A stretch of DNA of 56,154 bases from Candidatus Peregrinibacteria bacterium GW2011_GWA2_33_10 (GCA_000989565.1 LBOO01000006.1:1-56154); one strand, 5' to 3'; shown: positions 32,659 through 42,453, counted from the stretch's first letter. Numbers and translations: made by a program. The notes: generated from the letters alone by a model not told the origin.

Positions 32659-33675
32659 TTATTCTAAGTATTTTTGTTTATTTTTATTATGCTCTTCGTT
32701 GGTTTTTGCGTAAATAACTTTATTGGAATTCAAGGGAGTCAGATAGAACCAATATTCTGTTTCTTTGGGTTCCAATGCGGCTTTTATTGAGTTTATGCCC
32801 GGATTGCAAATGGGAGTGGGTGGTAATCCTTTATTTAATCTTGTGTTATAAGGCGAGTCTATTTTTAAATCTTGGCCGGAAATGGTATTTTTATTAAGAA
32901 TGTACAATAGCGTTGCGTCAGCGCCGATTGTCCAATTATTTTTCAGTCTTTTCCATAATATTCCGGAAACCAGAGGTTGGTCATTTTTTGTTGATACCTC
33001 TTTTTCAATAATAGAAGCCATAATTAGGCTTTCGTACAGTTTTTCGTTAGGAATGTTCGGGAAATATGAGAAAGCTTTTTGATTGAAATTATCCAGAAGT
33101 CTTTGGACAAAATTTTCCAAATTAAAAGTTTTAGGATTAATAAAATAAGTATCAGGAAAAAGAAACCCTTCCAAGCTTTCAGTGTTTTTTAAAAAAGCGT
33201 ATTTCTTTTTGTTAGGATATTTCGCACTTAATGAGATCAGATCGCCTTGATTTATCAATTCAAATTCCGATAATTTTTGATCTATTTTTTTTATATTATA
33301 ACCTTCAGGAATCAATAAAGCGATTTCGCTTTCCGCTTCATTTGTTAAGATATTCACTATTTCCGGAATATTTATGTTTTTTGTTAAAATAAACGATCCT
33401 GCTTGTATTTTTGTATCGTAATTATTTTTTTTAATATAATTATAAAATACAAATTTGCTGCGGATAATATTTCTTGATTTTAATCCGGCAGCGATTTCTT
33501 TTGGCTTTTCATTTGTTTTTATATGAAAAACGATTTTTTCGGAGTTTTCCGAATCAACGGGATTAACTAAATTAAATTTATAAATCCATTTACTTAGAAA
33601 AATGCTGAAAATTATGATAAAAACTGCTAAAAAAAAATTTTTTCGCGATTTTTTTTTTCTGATTATATAGGACAT
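32659..33675 (-). CDS. mltG: endolytic murein transglycosylase
   Basis: The protein has 338 residues of the YceG/MltG family. A basic start and one membrane helix (FFLAVFIIIFSIFLSKWIY) anchor it, followed by a LysM-like segment (IPEGYNIKKIDQKLSEF). The catalytic region has ESLEGFLFPDTYFI and MASIIEKEVS, with the catalytic Glu, then GILWKRLKN, IGADATLLYIL, SPYNTRLNKGLPPTPICNPG and LEPKETEYWFYL. It cuts nascent peptidoglycan strands to end their elongation. It is convergent with the FecR gene (3-nt gap) and 9 nt downstream of ybaB, so these two are probably co-transcribed. Confidence 0.93.
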   Translation of the reverse strand: MSYIIRKKKSRKNFFLAVFIIIFSIFLSKWIYKFNLVNPVDSENSEKIVFHIKTNEKPKEIAAGLKSRNIIRSKFVFYNYIKKNNYDTKIQAGSFILTKNINIPEIVNILTNEAESEIALLIPEGYNIKKIDQKLSEFELINQGDLISLSAKYPNKKKYAFLKNTESLEGFLFPDTYFINPKTFNLENFVQRLLDNFNQKAFSYFPNIPNEKLYESLIMASIIEKEVSTKNDQPLVSGILWKRLKNNWTIGADATLLYILNKNTISGQDLKIDSPYNTRLNKGLPPTPICNPGINSIKAALEPKETEYWFYLTPLNSNKVIYAKTNEEHNKNKQKYLE

Positions 33676-33684
33676 TTTTTGTAA

Positions 33685-33987
33685 TTATTTATTTCCGTTT
33701 AATAAGCCTCCCAATCCCATACCTCCCATGACATCTTTCATTTCATCAGCGGCTATTTGTTGGCTTTTTTTAATGGCTTTATTAAAACATTTTGTTATAG
33801 CTTCTCCCAATCTTTTTTTATCAATTGGCGCGTTATCGTTTATTTCCACTAAAATTACTTCTTGTTCACCGTTTATGGTTACTTTTACTCCTTCTATTTC
33901 TGCTTCAATATGAAGATTGCCTAATTTTTTTTTAACTTCTTTGGCTTGTTTTTGAAGTTTATAGAGATCTTTTACTTTGTCGAACAT
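33685..33987 (-). CDS. YbaB/EbfC family DNA-binding protein
   Basis: The protein has 100 residues from ATG at 33987: MFDKVKDLYKLQKQAKEVKK, then EAEIEGVKVTINGEQEVILV, and a tail MKDVMGGMGLGGLLNG. The size and order match YbaB/EbfC nucleoid-associated proteins, which bind DNA as clamp-like dimers. The longer frame from 34047 is rejected because a TATAAT box on the minus strand lies between the two starts. In many bacteria the gene follows dnaX and precedes recR; neither is here. It is followed by mltG. Confidence 0.88.
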   Translation of the reverse strand: MFDKVKDLYKLQKQAKEVKKKLGNLHIEAEIEGVKVTINGEQEVILVEINDNAPIDKKRLGEAITKCFNKAIKKSQQIAADEMKDVMGGMGLGGLLNGNK

Positions 33988-34120
33988 GAAATGGTTTATT
34001 AAATTATAATGCTTGAATATAATAGTATCGGTTGCGATTGATAGCAATATATTTCTCTTGCTTTAACTTGTATTTTTCGCTAAACTCTTTTTGCTTAAAA
34101 GATACAATTAATCAAAAGTT

Positions 34121-34765
34121 ATGGATGTAATTAATTTAGATGTTAAATCTCGTGAATTAAGTGAAAAATTGAATTTTTTACGAGAGAATAGACAAATACC
34201 CGCAATATTTTATGGTGCCGGAGAAAAAAATTTAAATTTGAAAATTTTTGAAGGTGATTTCGTGAAAGCTTATCGAGAGGCCGGAGAAAATACAATTGTG
34301 GAATTAAATGTTGACGATAAGGTAAAGAAAAAAGTTTTGATACATTATGTGGATAGAAATCCTGTGACAGATAAAGTTACTCATGTGGATTTTATGAATA
34401 TCAGCATGAAGAAAAAAATCACAACGCATGTTCCTTTGAATTTTATTGGCACGGCGCCGGCTGTTAAAGATTTGGGTGGTATTTTTAGCCATAATAAAGA
34501 TTTTTTGACTATCCGTTGTTTGCCAACTGAATTGATACATGAAGTGGATATCGATATTAGCGGTTTGGTTGCGTTACATGACGCGATTCGCGTGAAAGAC
34601 ATTAAATTTTCGGAAAATATAGAGGTTTTGGAAGAGCCGGAAGATGTTGTCGCAACAGTAGTCGCACCAAAGGTTGAAGTTGAAGAACCGGTTGCGGTAA
34701 CCGCGGAAGGAGAAGCCGGAGCTGAAGAGAAGAAAGAAGGCGAGGCAGCGAAAGAAGAGGAATAA
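34121..34765 (+). CDS. rplY: 50S ribosomal protein L25/CTC
   Basis: The protein has 214 residues. The N-terminal L25 domain (KLNFLRENRQIPAIFYGAGE ... VLIHYVDRNPVTDKVTHVDF) binds 5S rRNA. The CTC-type C-terminal domain (VPLNFIGTAPAVKDLGGIF ... LPTELIHEVDIDISGL) follows. It ends in a Glu/Ala/Val-rich tail. It is a structural ribosome component with a stress link in some bacteria. It is divergent from ybaB. Confidence 0.93.
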   Translation: MDVINLDVKSRELSEKLNFLRENRQIPAIFYGAGEKNLNLKIFEGDFVKAYREAGENTIVELNVDDKVKKKVLIHYVDRNPVTDKVTHVDFMNISMKKKITTHVPLNFIGTAPAVKDLGGIFSHNKDFLTIRCLPTELIHEVDIDISGLVALHDAIRVKDIKFSENIEVLEEPEDVVATVVAPKVEVEEPVAVTAEGEAGAEEKKEGEAAKEEE

Positions 34766-34901
34766 AACAGTAAAAAACAATATTTAAAAAGGGCGAAAAT
34801 TATAATTGGAGTATTTATTATATATAAGCGAATTAATTCTCCTTGAAATTTTGTTGATTTAATGCGAAAATTATACATACTTTAGATTGTAAAATTTTGG
34901 C

Positions 34902-36020
34902 TTGATCTTCGTAAAAAATAAAAAATTAGCATTTTTTCTAGCAATAATTTTGAGTCTATTTATTTTGATAGGGATGTTTTTTTTAGTTAAGTATAAAAAT
35001 TTATTGATTGATACAAAGTTACGGGTTTATAGGAATGTAAATTTTGAAAATTTTTTACAGATTTGGGATAAGAAAAAAGTTATATTCGGCCAAAAAAATT
35101 TAATAAAAGATACGGCAGAATTGAATAATTCTGTTTTGGACAATAGGATTATCAGTAAAGAAGAAGATATGATTATTGCTGTTATGATTGAAAATCATCC
35201 TGATTCGCGCGCACAGATGAAAGGGCTTTCCAAGGCTTCCATAGTTTATGAAATGCTTGCAGAGGGAGGGATTACGCGCTTTATGGCCTTGTTTTCTTAT
35301 CAGGATTTGGGGCTTATCGGGCCGGTGAGGAGCGCACGGCCGTATTATGTTAACTTGGCACGAGAATTCAGCGATGTTTACGCGCATGCCGGAGGTAGCA
35401 ATGATGCTTTGAATTTGATTCCCAACACTAAGCTTATTAATCTTGAAGCTTTATATTATGAAGGATTTGGTAAATATTTTTATAGAAATAAGAATTATTA
35501 TGCGCCACATAATTTATTCGCGAATTTAAATGAGGTCAAAGAGTTGGTAAAAAGTAAAATGAAAAGTAAGAAAAAATATGATAAAAGTTTTTTTCAATTC
35601 AACGATTTGGAAGATATGGAAAATTTGGATAAAGCTTCTGAAATTGAGATAAATTTTTCTTATCCTTCTTTTAACGTGGTTTTTAATTATGATGAAAGCG
35701 ATCAGAAATATTACCGTTTTTTAGCGGGCAAGAAACATCTGGACAGTATTGATGGAAGCCAAATTGCGCCTTCGAATGTTGTTGTATTGCTTACAAATTA
35801 TAGAACTTATGATTCTTATGGTAGATTGGAATATGATTTGATTGGTGAAGGGAGCGCGATGTTATTTCGAAATGGCAGAATGGTGCCGGCTAATTGGAAG
35901 AAAAGTGGGGTTTTAGAGCGACTAAAGATATTTGATAAAAATGCCGGAGAAATAAGTTTTGAAAGTGGTCAAATATGGATTGGCTTTATTAATGATGAAA
36001 CCAAATTGGATTTTTTTTAA
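34902..36020 (+). CDS. DUF3048 (YerB-like) membrane-anchored protein
   Basis: The protein has 372 residues. One N-terminal membrane helix (LAFFLAIILSLFILIGMFFL) is followed by the DUF3048 signature: VMIENHPDSRAQMKGLSKAS, VYEMLAEGGITRFMALFS, GLIGPVRSARPYYVNLAREF and VYAHAGGSNDAL. The C-terminal part (VLLTNYRTYDSYGRLEYDL, EGSAMLFRNGRMVPANWKK) is the family's second domain. It is extracellular and its role is not firmly known. TTG at 34902 is the only start that keeps the signal region. Its stop overlaps the convergent SGNH gene by 4 nt. Confidence 0.85.
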   Translation: MIFVKNKKLAFFLAIILSLFILIGMFFLVKYKNLLIDTKLRVYRNVNFENFLQIWDKKKVIFGQKNLIKDTAELNNSVLDNRIISKEEDMIIAVMIENHPDSRAQMKGLSKASIVYEMLAEGGITRFMALFSYQDLGLIGPVRSARPYYVNLAREFSDVYAHAGGSNDALNLIPNTKLINLEALYYEGFGKYFYRNKNYYAPHNLFANLNEVKELVKSKMKSKKKYDKSFFQFNDLEDMENLDKASEIEINFSYPSFNVVFNYDESDQKYYRFLAGKKHLDSIDGSQIAPSNVVVLLTNYRTYDSYGRLEYDLIGEGSAMLFRNGRMVPANWKKSGVLERLKIFDKNAGEISFESGQIWIGFINDETKLDFF

Positions 36021-36949
36021 TTTGAATTTATTTCAGACAAATCCTTTTGCAGTTTTTCAGAAAATACTATCGCGCCTTCTTTATTCAAGTGGTCTGAATC
36101 AGAAAAAAAGTCTTTATTATCAAAATATATATTTTGATAATTTAAAATTTTTGGACTTGAATTGATTATTTTTTCATAAAGTTTATTGTTAAACGTACCG
36201 GTATTTTTCATTTTATCTACAAATTCTGTAGTTAACGGGTATTGTATTGTTATGAAGTTTATATTGTTTTCATTTAACAATTTTTGAATTTTTTTCAAAT
36301 ATTCCATTTGAACATTTGAATATGGATTTGAAGATATGAAATAATAGTGAATTTTTTGCGTAGCATCGAATATTTTTTGTTCTTTTGTTAAGTTTTGAAT
36401 TTTTTTATGATCGTTTTTGACTTTTGAAAATAAATTTACCAATAATTTTTCCCTTTCTCCTATGATCGGAAAAAAAGTTTTGATATATACAGTGATTGGA
36501 TTAATTTTATAAATACGGGAAAATTCTTTTAATGGGACAGTTTTTTTAAAATACCACATGTTTTGAATCGCTGATTTGTTTTTTGCGTCAGAAAGAGTGT
36601 GGGGATCCAGTTCGAATAAAACATTTTTTATTATAATTTTTTTATTGATCAATTCGCGCAATTTAAAATAGGTTAGTATCGGACCTTCCGACAAAGAAGC
36701 TTCTACGAATGATCCGGGAATTTTGTCGGTATTAATCGCATAATAAGCGTGAGAATCTCCTAAAAAAAGATAATCTATGGTATTTTTGTTATTTTTTAAG
36801 TAATTCGTCAAATTATCTTCTCTTTTTTTTATATAGTTAATTGATTTAAGTTTAGAAATATAAAGGGAATTTACAATAATAAAAATACTTATGAATATAA
36901 TTGAAAACGAAATCAGATTTATAAAAAAACGTTTTTTTTCTTTTCTCAT
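36017..36949 (-). CDS. membrane-anchored SGNH-type acyltransferase/esterase partner
   Basis: The protein has 310 residues. An N-terminal membrane helix (LISFSIIFISIFIIVNSLYI) anchors an extracellular SGNH-like domain. LFLGDSHAYYAINTDKIPG carries the nucleophile Ser in a GDSH block, and SDSDHLNKEGAIVFSEKL carries the Asp-x-x-His dyad near the C-terminus. This matches the AlgJ/AlgX/DltD type of partner that completes O-acetyl or alanyl transfer onto surface polymers. It is 6 nt downstream of an MBOAT gene, the usual partner. Confidence 0.75.
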   Translation of the reverse strand: MRKEKKRFFINLISFSIIFISIFIIVNSLYISKLKSINYIKKREDNLTNYLKNNKNTIDYLFLGDSHAYYAINTDKIPGSFVEASLSEGPILTYFKLRELINKKIIIKNVLFELDPHTLSDAKNKSAIQNMWYFKKTVPLKEFSRIYKINPITVYIKTFFPIIGEREKLLVNLFSKVKNDHKKIQNLTKEQKIFDATQKIHYYFISSNPYSNVQMEYLKKIQKLLNENNINFITIQYPLTTEFVDKMKNTGTFNNKLYEKIINSSPKILNYQNIYFDNKDFFSDSDHLNKEGAIVFSEKLQKDLSEINSN

Positions 36950-36955
36950 TTTTAC

Positions 36956-38401
36956 TTAAAATTGAAAATATATAAATTCACTTTTTTCAAATACACCGAA
37001 AATTAAAATCATGTAAATTATAATCAAATAAATAGACCATCTTAATGCTTTTGGTTTTGAATCTAAAAATTCTCTGATGCTTTTATGCTCCTCTATTAAA
37101 TGAATAAATTCCATAAATAAAATAACTCCGATTGCCATTATCAGTTCAGTCCAGCCAACGCCGATATTTATCCCATTTATATTGAAATTCATTTCTGTAA
37201 AAATATTTTTTATAATATAAATTGCGTCAGGTAAATTGTTTGCTCTGAAAAATATCCAGGCGATGTTTATTAAAATGAATGTGAAACAAATTTCCATAAA
37301 CGCCATTAGTTTTGGTAATTTCGTTAAACGCATGAATTCCATTATTTTATTTTTTATTGGTTTTAATATAAGTTCGAGTATTAAATATAGTCCGTGCAAT
37401 AGTCCCCATATTACAAAAGTCCATTTTGCGCCGTGCCATAAGCCGCTTATTAAAAACACAGTTAATAAATTAAAATATCTTCTGATTTTATTCACTTTAT
37501 TGCCGCCAAGGGGGATATAAACATAATCTTTAAACCAAGTTGAGAGAGATATGTGCCATCTTTTCCAAAATTCATTAATTGATCTTGAGAAGTAAGGTCT
37601 TTTGAAGTTGTCCATTAGATTAAATCCCATAACTTGTGCTGCGCCGATCGCGATATCCGAATAGCCGGAAAAATCACAATATATTTGGAACGCGAAAAAA
37701 ATAGTCGCTGTTATTAAAGCGATGCTATTATAACCTGATGGATTTTCATAAATTGTGTTGACTATCATTGCCAACCTGTCAGCGATTACTATTTTTTTAA
37801 AAAATCCCCAAAGCATCAACTTCAATCCATCAGTTGCTTTTTTGTAATCGAAATAGTGTTTTTCAAAAAATTGAGGTAATAAATTTTTGGCTCTTTCAAT
37901 CGGTCCGGCCACCAATTGAGGAAAAAAAGATATGTAAACCGCGAATATACCCGGATGTTTTTCGGGTTTAAAATTTCCGCGATATACGTCAATTGTGTAG
38001 CTTAATGTTTGAAAAGTGTAGAAGCTTATGCCTATTGGAATCACTAATTTTAAAGTTATAGGATCCAATTTTATACTGAAGTTTTGTAAAAGTATTTTAA
38101 GGGCTTCACTAAAAAAATTAAAATATTTAAAGGTGAAAAGTATTCCCAGATTAATAATTATACTGAATATCAATAAAAGTTTTTTTCTTTTTTTATTTTT
38201 TGTTTTGTAGATTTGGATAGCGGTTGCATAGCTAATTAAAGTGGTTATAATAATTAGAATTATAAGGTCAGGGTTCCAGCTCATGTAAAAGTAATAGCTG
38301 CTTAATAACAAAATAATCCATCTGAATTTATGGGGAATGATAAAATATAAGCTTACAACAAGAGGAAAAAAAAATAAAAATGATATTGAATTAAATGCCA
38401 T
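36956..38401 (-). CDS. MBOAT O-acyltransferase (AlgI/DltB-like)
   Basis: The protein has 481 residues with about ten membrane helices. The MBOAT motifs are clear: IPIGISFYTFQTLSYTIDVY, SFFPQLVAGPIERAKNLLPQ, CDFSGYSDIAIGAAQVMGF, INEFWKRWHISLSTWFKDYV and YIPLGGNK, and SGLWHGAKWTFVIWGLLHG with the catalytic His. These proteins pass acyl groups across the membrane to surface polysaccharides or teichoic acids. With the SGNH gene it forms a two-gene surface acylation unit. Confidence 0.92.
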   Translation of the reverse strand: MAFNSISFLFFFPLVVSLYFIIPHKFRWIILLLSSYYFYMSWNPDLIILIIITTLISYATAIQIYKTKNKKRKKLLLIFSIIINLGILFTFKYFNFFSEALKILLQNFSIKLDPITLKLVIPIGISFYTFQTLSYTIDVYRGNFKPEKHPGIFAVYISFFPQLVAGPIERAKNLLPQFFEKHYFDYKKATDGLKLMLWGFFKKIVIADRLAMIVNTIYENPSGYNSIALITATIFFAFQIYCDFSGYSDIAIGAAQVMGFNLMDNFKRPYFSRSINEFWKRWHISLSTWFKDYVYIPLGGNKVNKIRRYFNLLTVFLISGLWHGAKWTFVIWGLLHGLYLILELILKPIKNKIMEFMRLTKLPKLMAFMEICFTFILINIAWIFFRANNLPDAIYIIKNIFTEMNFNINGINIGVGWTELIMAIGVILFMEFIHLIEEHKSIREFLDSKPKALRWSIYLIIIYMILIFGVFEKSEFIYFQF

Positions 38402-38474
38402 CTTCCTAGTAATTACTCATTGAGGTAAGATCATAAATTTTATTATTTGAAAAAATAATTAATCTGTAACCTGT

Positions 38475-38711
38475 TTAATTAATCAGTTCTTCCAATAATT
38501 TTCTTTTAATTTGGTAAAGTTCATTTTTTCGATCACTATCTGTTTTTATTTCCAAGTCTATTTTTTCACCGGGGTTAATTTCGCGGGGAAATTTTTCAAT
38601 CGGCCAGAGGTATTCGTGGAAAAAATCGTTTTCCAGCACAGCGTATCGGTCCTTATAGCCGATAAACGTAAAACTCATTGATGGTAGTTGGTAATCGCTG
38701 TGCGGTTCCAT
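38475..38711 (-). CDS. small hypothetical protein
   Basis: The protein has 78 residues starting MEPHSDYQLPSMSFTFIGYK. It has an aromatic-rich first half (VLENDFFHEYLWPIEKFP) and a charged helical end. No signal peptide, Cys or membrane helix is present. It lies 30 nt downstream of the pyrophosphatase gene on the same strand, so it may be co-transcribed. No family was recognised. Codon use and length support a real gene. Confidence 0.6.
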   Translation of the reverse strand: MEPHSDYQLPSMSFTFIGYKDRYAVLENDFFHEYLWPIEKFPREINPGEKIDLEIKTDSDRKNELYQIKRKLLEELIN

Positions 38712-38741
38712 AAGAAAGAAATTAAATTTATAAAGTTAAAA

Positions 38742-40709
38742 CTATGAAGCAATTGTGCCTATTGATGCTATTAATGGCGCTATGATTAAAGCGATTGTAT
38801 TTATAACTTTAATTAAAGCATTTAGAGCGGGTCCGGCTGTGTCTTTGAATGGATCACCGACTGTGTCTCCGACTATAGCTGCTTTGTGAGCATCAGAGCC
38901 TTTTCCGCCATAATTTCCGTCTTCAATGTATTTTTTTGCATTATCCCAAGCTCCTCCTCCGTTTGACATTTGTATAGCCAATAACAAGCCTGTAACGATT
39001 ACACCAACCAATAATCCTCCCAGTGTTTGTGGACCAAAGATGTATCCAACCAAGATTGGAACAGCGACAGCCAAAGTTCCGGGAAGAATCATTTGTTTTA
39101 AAGCTGCTCTTGTTACTAAATCAACACATGCGGAATAGTCAGGTTTTGCTTTTTTCTCCATAATTCCTTTTATCTCATTAAATTGACGTCTTACTTCTTC
39201 CACAACTTTATGAGCGGCTTTTCCTACGGCATCCATACAAAAAGAACTGAACAAGAATGGCAAAACTCCGCCGATAAATAAGCCGATTATTACTTTGTAA
39301 TTACTGAGGTCAAAGTCAATTTTGATTCCATTTGAACCAACAGCCAATTCTTCAATATAAGCTTGAAATAAAACTAAAGCAGCTAATGCCGCTGAGCCTA
39401 TTGCATCCGTGATAGGACCGTATGAGTCCGTGGCTATTACAACACCGGTTGTGGAAAGCATTGCTACCGCGGCAATTGCGATTCCATAAATACCGCTTGA
39501 ATATACTGAATTTTCTCCTAAAGTGTAAGCTGCGATAATTCCTCCGATAATAATAATTACAGGTATAAGTGTACTTTGAAGACCTACGGCTAACCCTGTA
39601 ATTACGTTTGTTCCTGCTCCGGTTTCTGATGCTTTCGCGATTCTGCGAACCGGATTGTATTTTGTGGAAGTGTAATACTCAGTGATTATATTTATTAATA
39701 ATGTGATAACTAAACCAACCAAACCCGCCATGAATAATTTGATGTCATTCACAAGATATTTTGTGGCAAAGAAAAATCCTATCGCGGAAATGATACCTGT
39801 CGCGAGCATTCCTTTGTAAAGCGCGCCCATGATGTTGTTGTTTTTTCCCAATTTAACAAAGAAAGTCCCGATAATTGAAGCGATTATAGCGATTATTCCC
39901 AATAAGATAGGATAGAGAACCGGAGTCTCTCCATGAACATCGGCAAGGGTTACAGCAGCCAAAATCATGGCGGAGATCAAGGTTACGGCATAAGTTTCAA
40001 ATAGATCAGCTCCCATTCCGGCGCAATCACCTACGTTATCACCGACATTATCAGCGATTACAGCAGGGTTTCTGGGATCATCTTCAGGAATTCCTTTTTC
40101 GATTTTTCCCACAAGATCAGCTCCCACATCAGCGGCTTTTGTAAAAATTCCTCCGCCCACGCGAGCGAACAATGAAACCAAAGAAGCTCCAAATCCGAAT
40201 CCGATTAAGAGTTTTGGAGAAAGGGTTAATGGAATGTCCAATATATAAGTGAAAATATAAAAAAGTCCGCTTACTCCCAGAAGAGCTAAGCCCACAACAG
40301 ACATGCCTGTTACCGCTCCACCCTGAAACGCCACGCGAAGAGCGTCACCAAGGCTTTTTTTGGCGGCGTTTGTGGTGCGCACATTGGCGCGGACAGAAAT
40401 TGACATGCCAATATAACCCGCTAAGCCGGAAAATACTGCTCCCCCAATAAAACCTAAAGCAATAAGCCAGTTATTATTGTGTTGTTCCGATGGAAGCACA
40501 ATAATCAATACAATAAAAATAATAATCGCAAATACTGCGATTGTTTTGTATTGACGATTCAAATAAGCGGAAGCGCCTTCTTGAATGGAGGCGGCGATTT
40601 CCTGCATAGTTTGCGTACCTGTTTTTTCACTGAGTACGCGAGTAACGAGATAAGCTGCATAAGCAAGCGCAATGAGACTGACGATAATTCCTGCAATGGT
40701 AATATTCAT
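38742..40709 (-). CDS. hppA: membrane-bound proton/sodium pyrophosphatase with a deleted loop
   Basis: The protein has 655 residues with ~15 membrane helices. Catalytic blocks are [40 protein letters not shown] and, near the end, [20 protein letters not shown]. By family it hydrolyses pyrophosphate to pump H+ or Na+. However, [10 protein letters not shown] runs straight into [13 protein letters not shown]. In other members ~36 residues lie between these, including DNAGGIAEM and GNTTAA..KG, which carry substrate or metal ligands and the residue that sets K+ dependence. The deletion is in frame, and the rest of the protein is well conserved. The enzyme is therefore probably inactive or altered, unless this is an assembly artefact. 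Confidence 0.92.
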   Translation of the reverse strand: MNITIAGIIVSLIALAYAAYLVTRVLSEKTGTQTMQEIAASIQEGASAYLNRQYKTIAVFAIIIFIVLIIVLPSEQHNNNWLIALGFIGGAVFSGLAGYIGMSISVRANVRTTNAAKKSLGDALRVAFQGGAVTGMSVVGLALLGVSGLFYIFTYILDIPLTLSPKLLIGFGFGASLVSLFARVGGGIFTKAADVGADLVGKIEKGIPEDDPRNPAVIADNVGDNVGDCAGMGADLFETYAVTLISAMILAAVTLADVHGETPVLYPILLGIIAIIASIIGTFFVKLGKNNNIMGALYKGMLATGIISAIGFFFATKYLVNDIKLFMAGLVGLVITLLINIITEYYTSTKYNPVRRIAKASETGAGTNVITGLAVGLQSTLIPVIIIIGGIIAAYTLGENSVYSSGIYGIAIAAVAMLSTTGVVIATDSYGPITDAIGSAALAALVLFQAYIEELAVGSNGIKIDFDLSNYKVIIGLFIGGVLPFLFSSFCMDAVGKAAHKVVEEVRRQFNEIKGIMEKKAKPDYSACVDLVTRAALKQMILPGTLAVAVPILVGYIFGPQTLGGLLVGVIVTGLLLAIQMSNGGGAWDNAKKYIEDGNYGGKGSDAHKAAIVGDTVGDPFKDTAGPALNALIKVINTIALIIAPLIASIGTIAS

Positions 40710-40860
40710 AGAAAAAAAACTTTAAAAAGTAAGTATCGGAAAAATATTAATAAAGGTATTTTTAACGTTTCTTAATATATATTTATTTACTAAGAAGGAA
40801 AATAAATTTTAAAAAGATTAAGTTGGCAAAAGTGGGGAAATGTTGGGTGGTAGAAGGTTA

Positions 40861-40911
40861 GGAGTCAGGAGTCAGGAACAATATATTTAATTGCTGATTC
40901 CTGATTCCTGA
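40861..40911. repeat. inverted heptamer repeats (hairpin)
   Basis: GGAGTCA occurs twice in tandem from 40861, and CTGATTC twice from 40894. The two blocks pair as TCAGGA.TCAGGAA with TTCCTGA.TCCTGA over 14 bp with one G-T, forming a stem with a 19-nt loop between hppA and the pantothenate kinase gene. Confidence 0.65.
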
Positions 40912-40944
40912 TTTATATTGTTTACGCGATAATTATTTAAAACC

Positions 40945-41802
40945 ATGCATTACTCTATCGATTTTGGGGCTTCGACCATTGATTTGATTATTTGGGAAGA
41001 AAATAAAATCAGTTCTATTTATAGTTATGAGAGAAGTAAATTTTTGACTAAAAGTTATGAGGAGATTTTAAATGAAATTGTTGGTAGTCATAATAATCGT
41101 ATTTTTAAAATTTTCGTGACAGGAGGGAAGTCTCGAAGCTTAAATGAGAAATTTAATAATATTGATTTGATTAAAGTTTCAGAAATAGAAGCAATTGCCA
41201 AAGGTGGAAATTTTTTAATTAAAAGTCAAAAAACATTTAAGAATGATAGAAAATTTTTGATTGTAAGCATGGGGACCGGAACTTGTATGGTGAAGACGGA
41301 TTTTGGAAGTGAAAAAAGAGATTTTAAAAACTTGGTTTTTGAGCATGCGGGAGGAACCGGAGTAGGAGGAGGAACTTTTTTGGGGTTATGTCGGCAATTA
41401 TTAAAAGAAACTGATATTAAAAATTTAATTAATTTGTTTAAAAAAGGGGATAAAGGGAAAGTGGATTTGACTGTTTTGGATATTGTGGGATCAGGAATTG
41501 GAATTGTTCCTTCTAGTGCTACTGCTTCGAATTTAGGTAAATTATCCGGAGAAATTGATTTTTCTAAGGCGGATTTGGCGGCGGGGATTGCAAATTTAAT
41601 CGGTCAAACTATAGCAATTACCTCAATTTTTTGCGCGAAAGCTTATAATCTTGAGAAAATTATTTTGACCGGAAAATTAATAAAGATTGAAAAAATCATG
41701 GATGTGATTTTGGAAACCGGAAAAATATATAATATGGAGTTTGTTATCCCTGAGATGGCTGAATTTGTTTCCGGGATAGGAGCGGGGGTATTTCATTCTT
41801 GA
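40945..41802 (+). CDS. type II pantothenate kinase
   Basis: The protein has 285 residues of the actin-like ASKHA fold. MHYSIDFGASTIDLIIWEE is the N-terminal phosphate loop, FLIVSMGTGTCMVK the second, and EHAGGTGVGGGTFLGLCR the type II PanK glycine-rich motif. IVPSSATASNLGKL and IILTGKLIKI complete the adenosine site. It phosphorylates pantothenate, the first committed step to CoA. Type II enzymes occur in staphylococci and eukaryotes and usually escape CoA feedback. panB and coaBC follow 650-1430 bp downstream, so the region is a CoA cluster interrupted by a membrane-protein gene. Confidence 0.85.
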   Translation: MHYSIDFGASTIDLIIWEENKISSIYSYERSKFLTKSYEEILNEIVGSHNNRIFKIFVTGGKSRSLNEKFNNIDLIKVSEIEAIAKGGNFLIKSQKTFKNDRKFLIVSMGTGTCMVKTDFGSEKRDFKNLVFEHAGGTGVGGGTFLGLCRQLLKETDIKNLINLFKKGDKGKVDLTVLDIVGSGIGIVPSSATASNLGKLSGEIDFSKADLAAGIANLIGQTIAITSIFCAKAYNLEKIILTGKLIKIEKIMDVILETGKIYNMEFVIPEMAEFVSGIGAGVFHS

Positions 41803-41901
41803 TTGCCGGTGACGGTAAGGTAGGCTGATGGTTGATTAAACTTTACTTGTTTTTCAAGGCTGAATTTTGATAAAATCTGCACGAAATTAAATAATATACA
41901 T

Positions 41902-42444
41902 ATGGAGAATTCAAATAATGATTTGAAAAAATATTTATCTTACTTGTGGGGGATTGTAAGGTTGAATAATGAAACCATTAAAAGTGTATCCTTCGATAAA
42001 AAAGCGACTATTTTAGGTTTTTTTTATATATTTTTGTACGCTGCATTTTTTTATTTTTATTTGTTAAAAATTTGGAATCCTTATTTGGATATGATTGTTA
42101 AAGATTTGAATTTGCCTGAAAATAAGATTCTCTTTTTTCTTAGCGCGGAAATAGTTTTTGATTTTGTTTTTTTACTTTTAATTCATTTTGTGGCGTCCGG
42201 AAAAAGTCAACAAAAAGATTTTTGGGTTCTTTTCAGACCGGTTTCGCAAGCTAATATTTTGGGATTAATCAGCCCTTTGTTTTTAAGAATATGGAAATTA
42301 TTATTAAGTTATAAAGCTTTGAGGTTGAATTATGATTTGAAGCCCGGTCAAAGCATTCTTTCAATTTTTTGGGCATTTATTTTATTGTTTTTACTTTTAA
42401 GTTTGGCCAATAGTATAGTTTTGTCTGTAACTTTACCTTATTAA
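41902..42444 (+). CDS. hypothetical Yip1-like membrane protein
   Basis: The protein has 180 residues with a soluble N-terminus of ~45 and four or five membrane helices (ATILGFFYIFLYAAFFYFYL; FFLSAEIVFDFVFLLLIHFV; ANILGLISPLFLRIWKLLLS; IFWAFILLFLLLSLANSIVL). The layout resembles Yip1/DUF1282 proteins, which is a weak match by eye. It is 9 nt before panB, so it is probably co-transcribed with the CoA genes. A role as a precursor transporter is speculative. Confidence 0.6.
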   Translation: MENSNNDLKKYLSYLWGIVRLNNETIKSVSFDKKATILGFFYIFLYAAFFYFYLLKIWNPYLDMIVKDLNLPENKILFFLSAEIVFDFVFLLLIHFVASGKSQQKDFWVLFRPVSQANILGLISPLFLRIWKLLLSYKALRLNYDLKPGQSILSIFWAFILLFLLLSLANSIVLSVTLPY

Positions 42445-42453
42445 TTTGAATCT

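Noticed and set aside
33988-34047. Extended N-terminus for the YbaB protein
   Set aside because: The extension carries the TATAAT box on its own strand and is absent from the normal ~100-residue family length.
34381-34878. 165-residue minus-strand reading frame
   Set aside because: It is a shadow of the rplY tail; the serine/alanine-rich text mirrors the Glu/Ala-rich end of L25.
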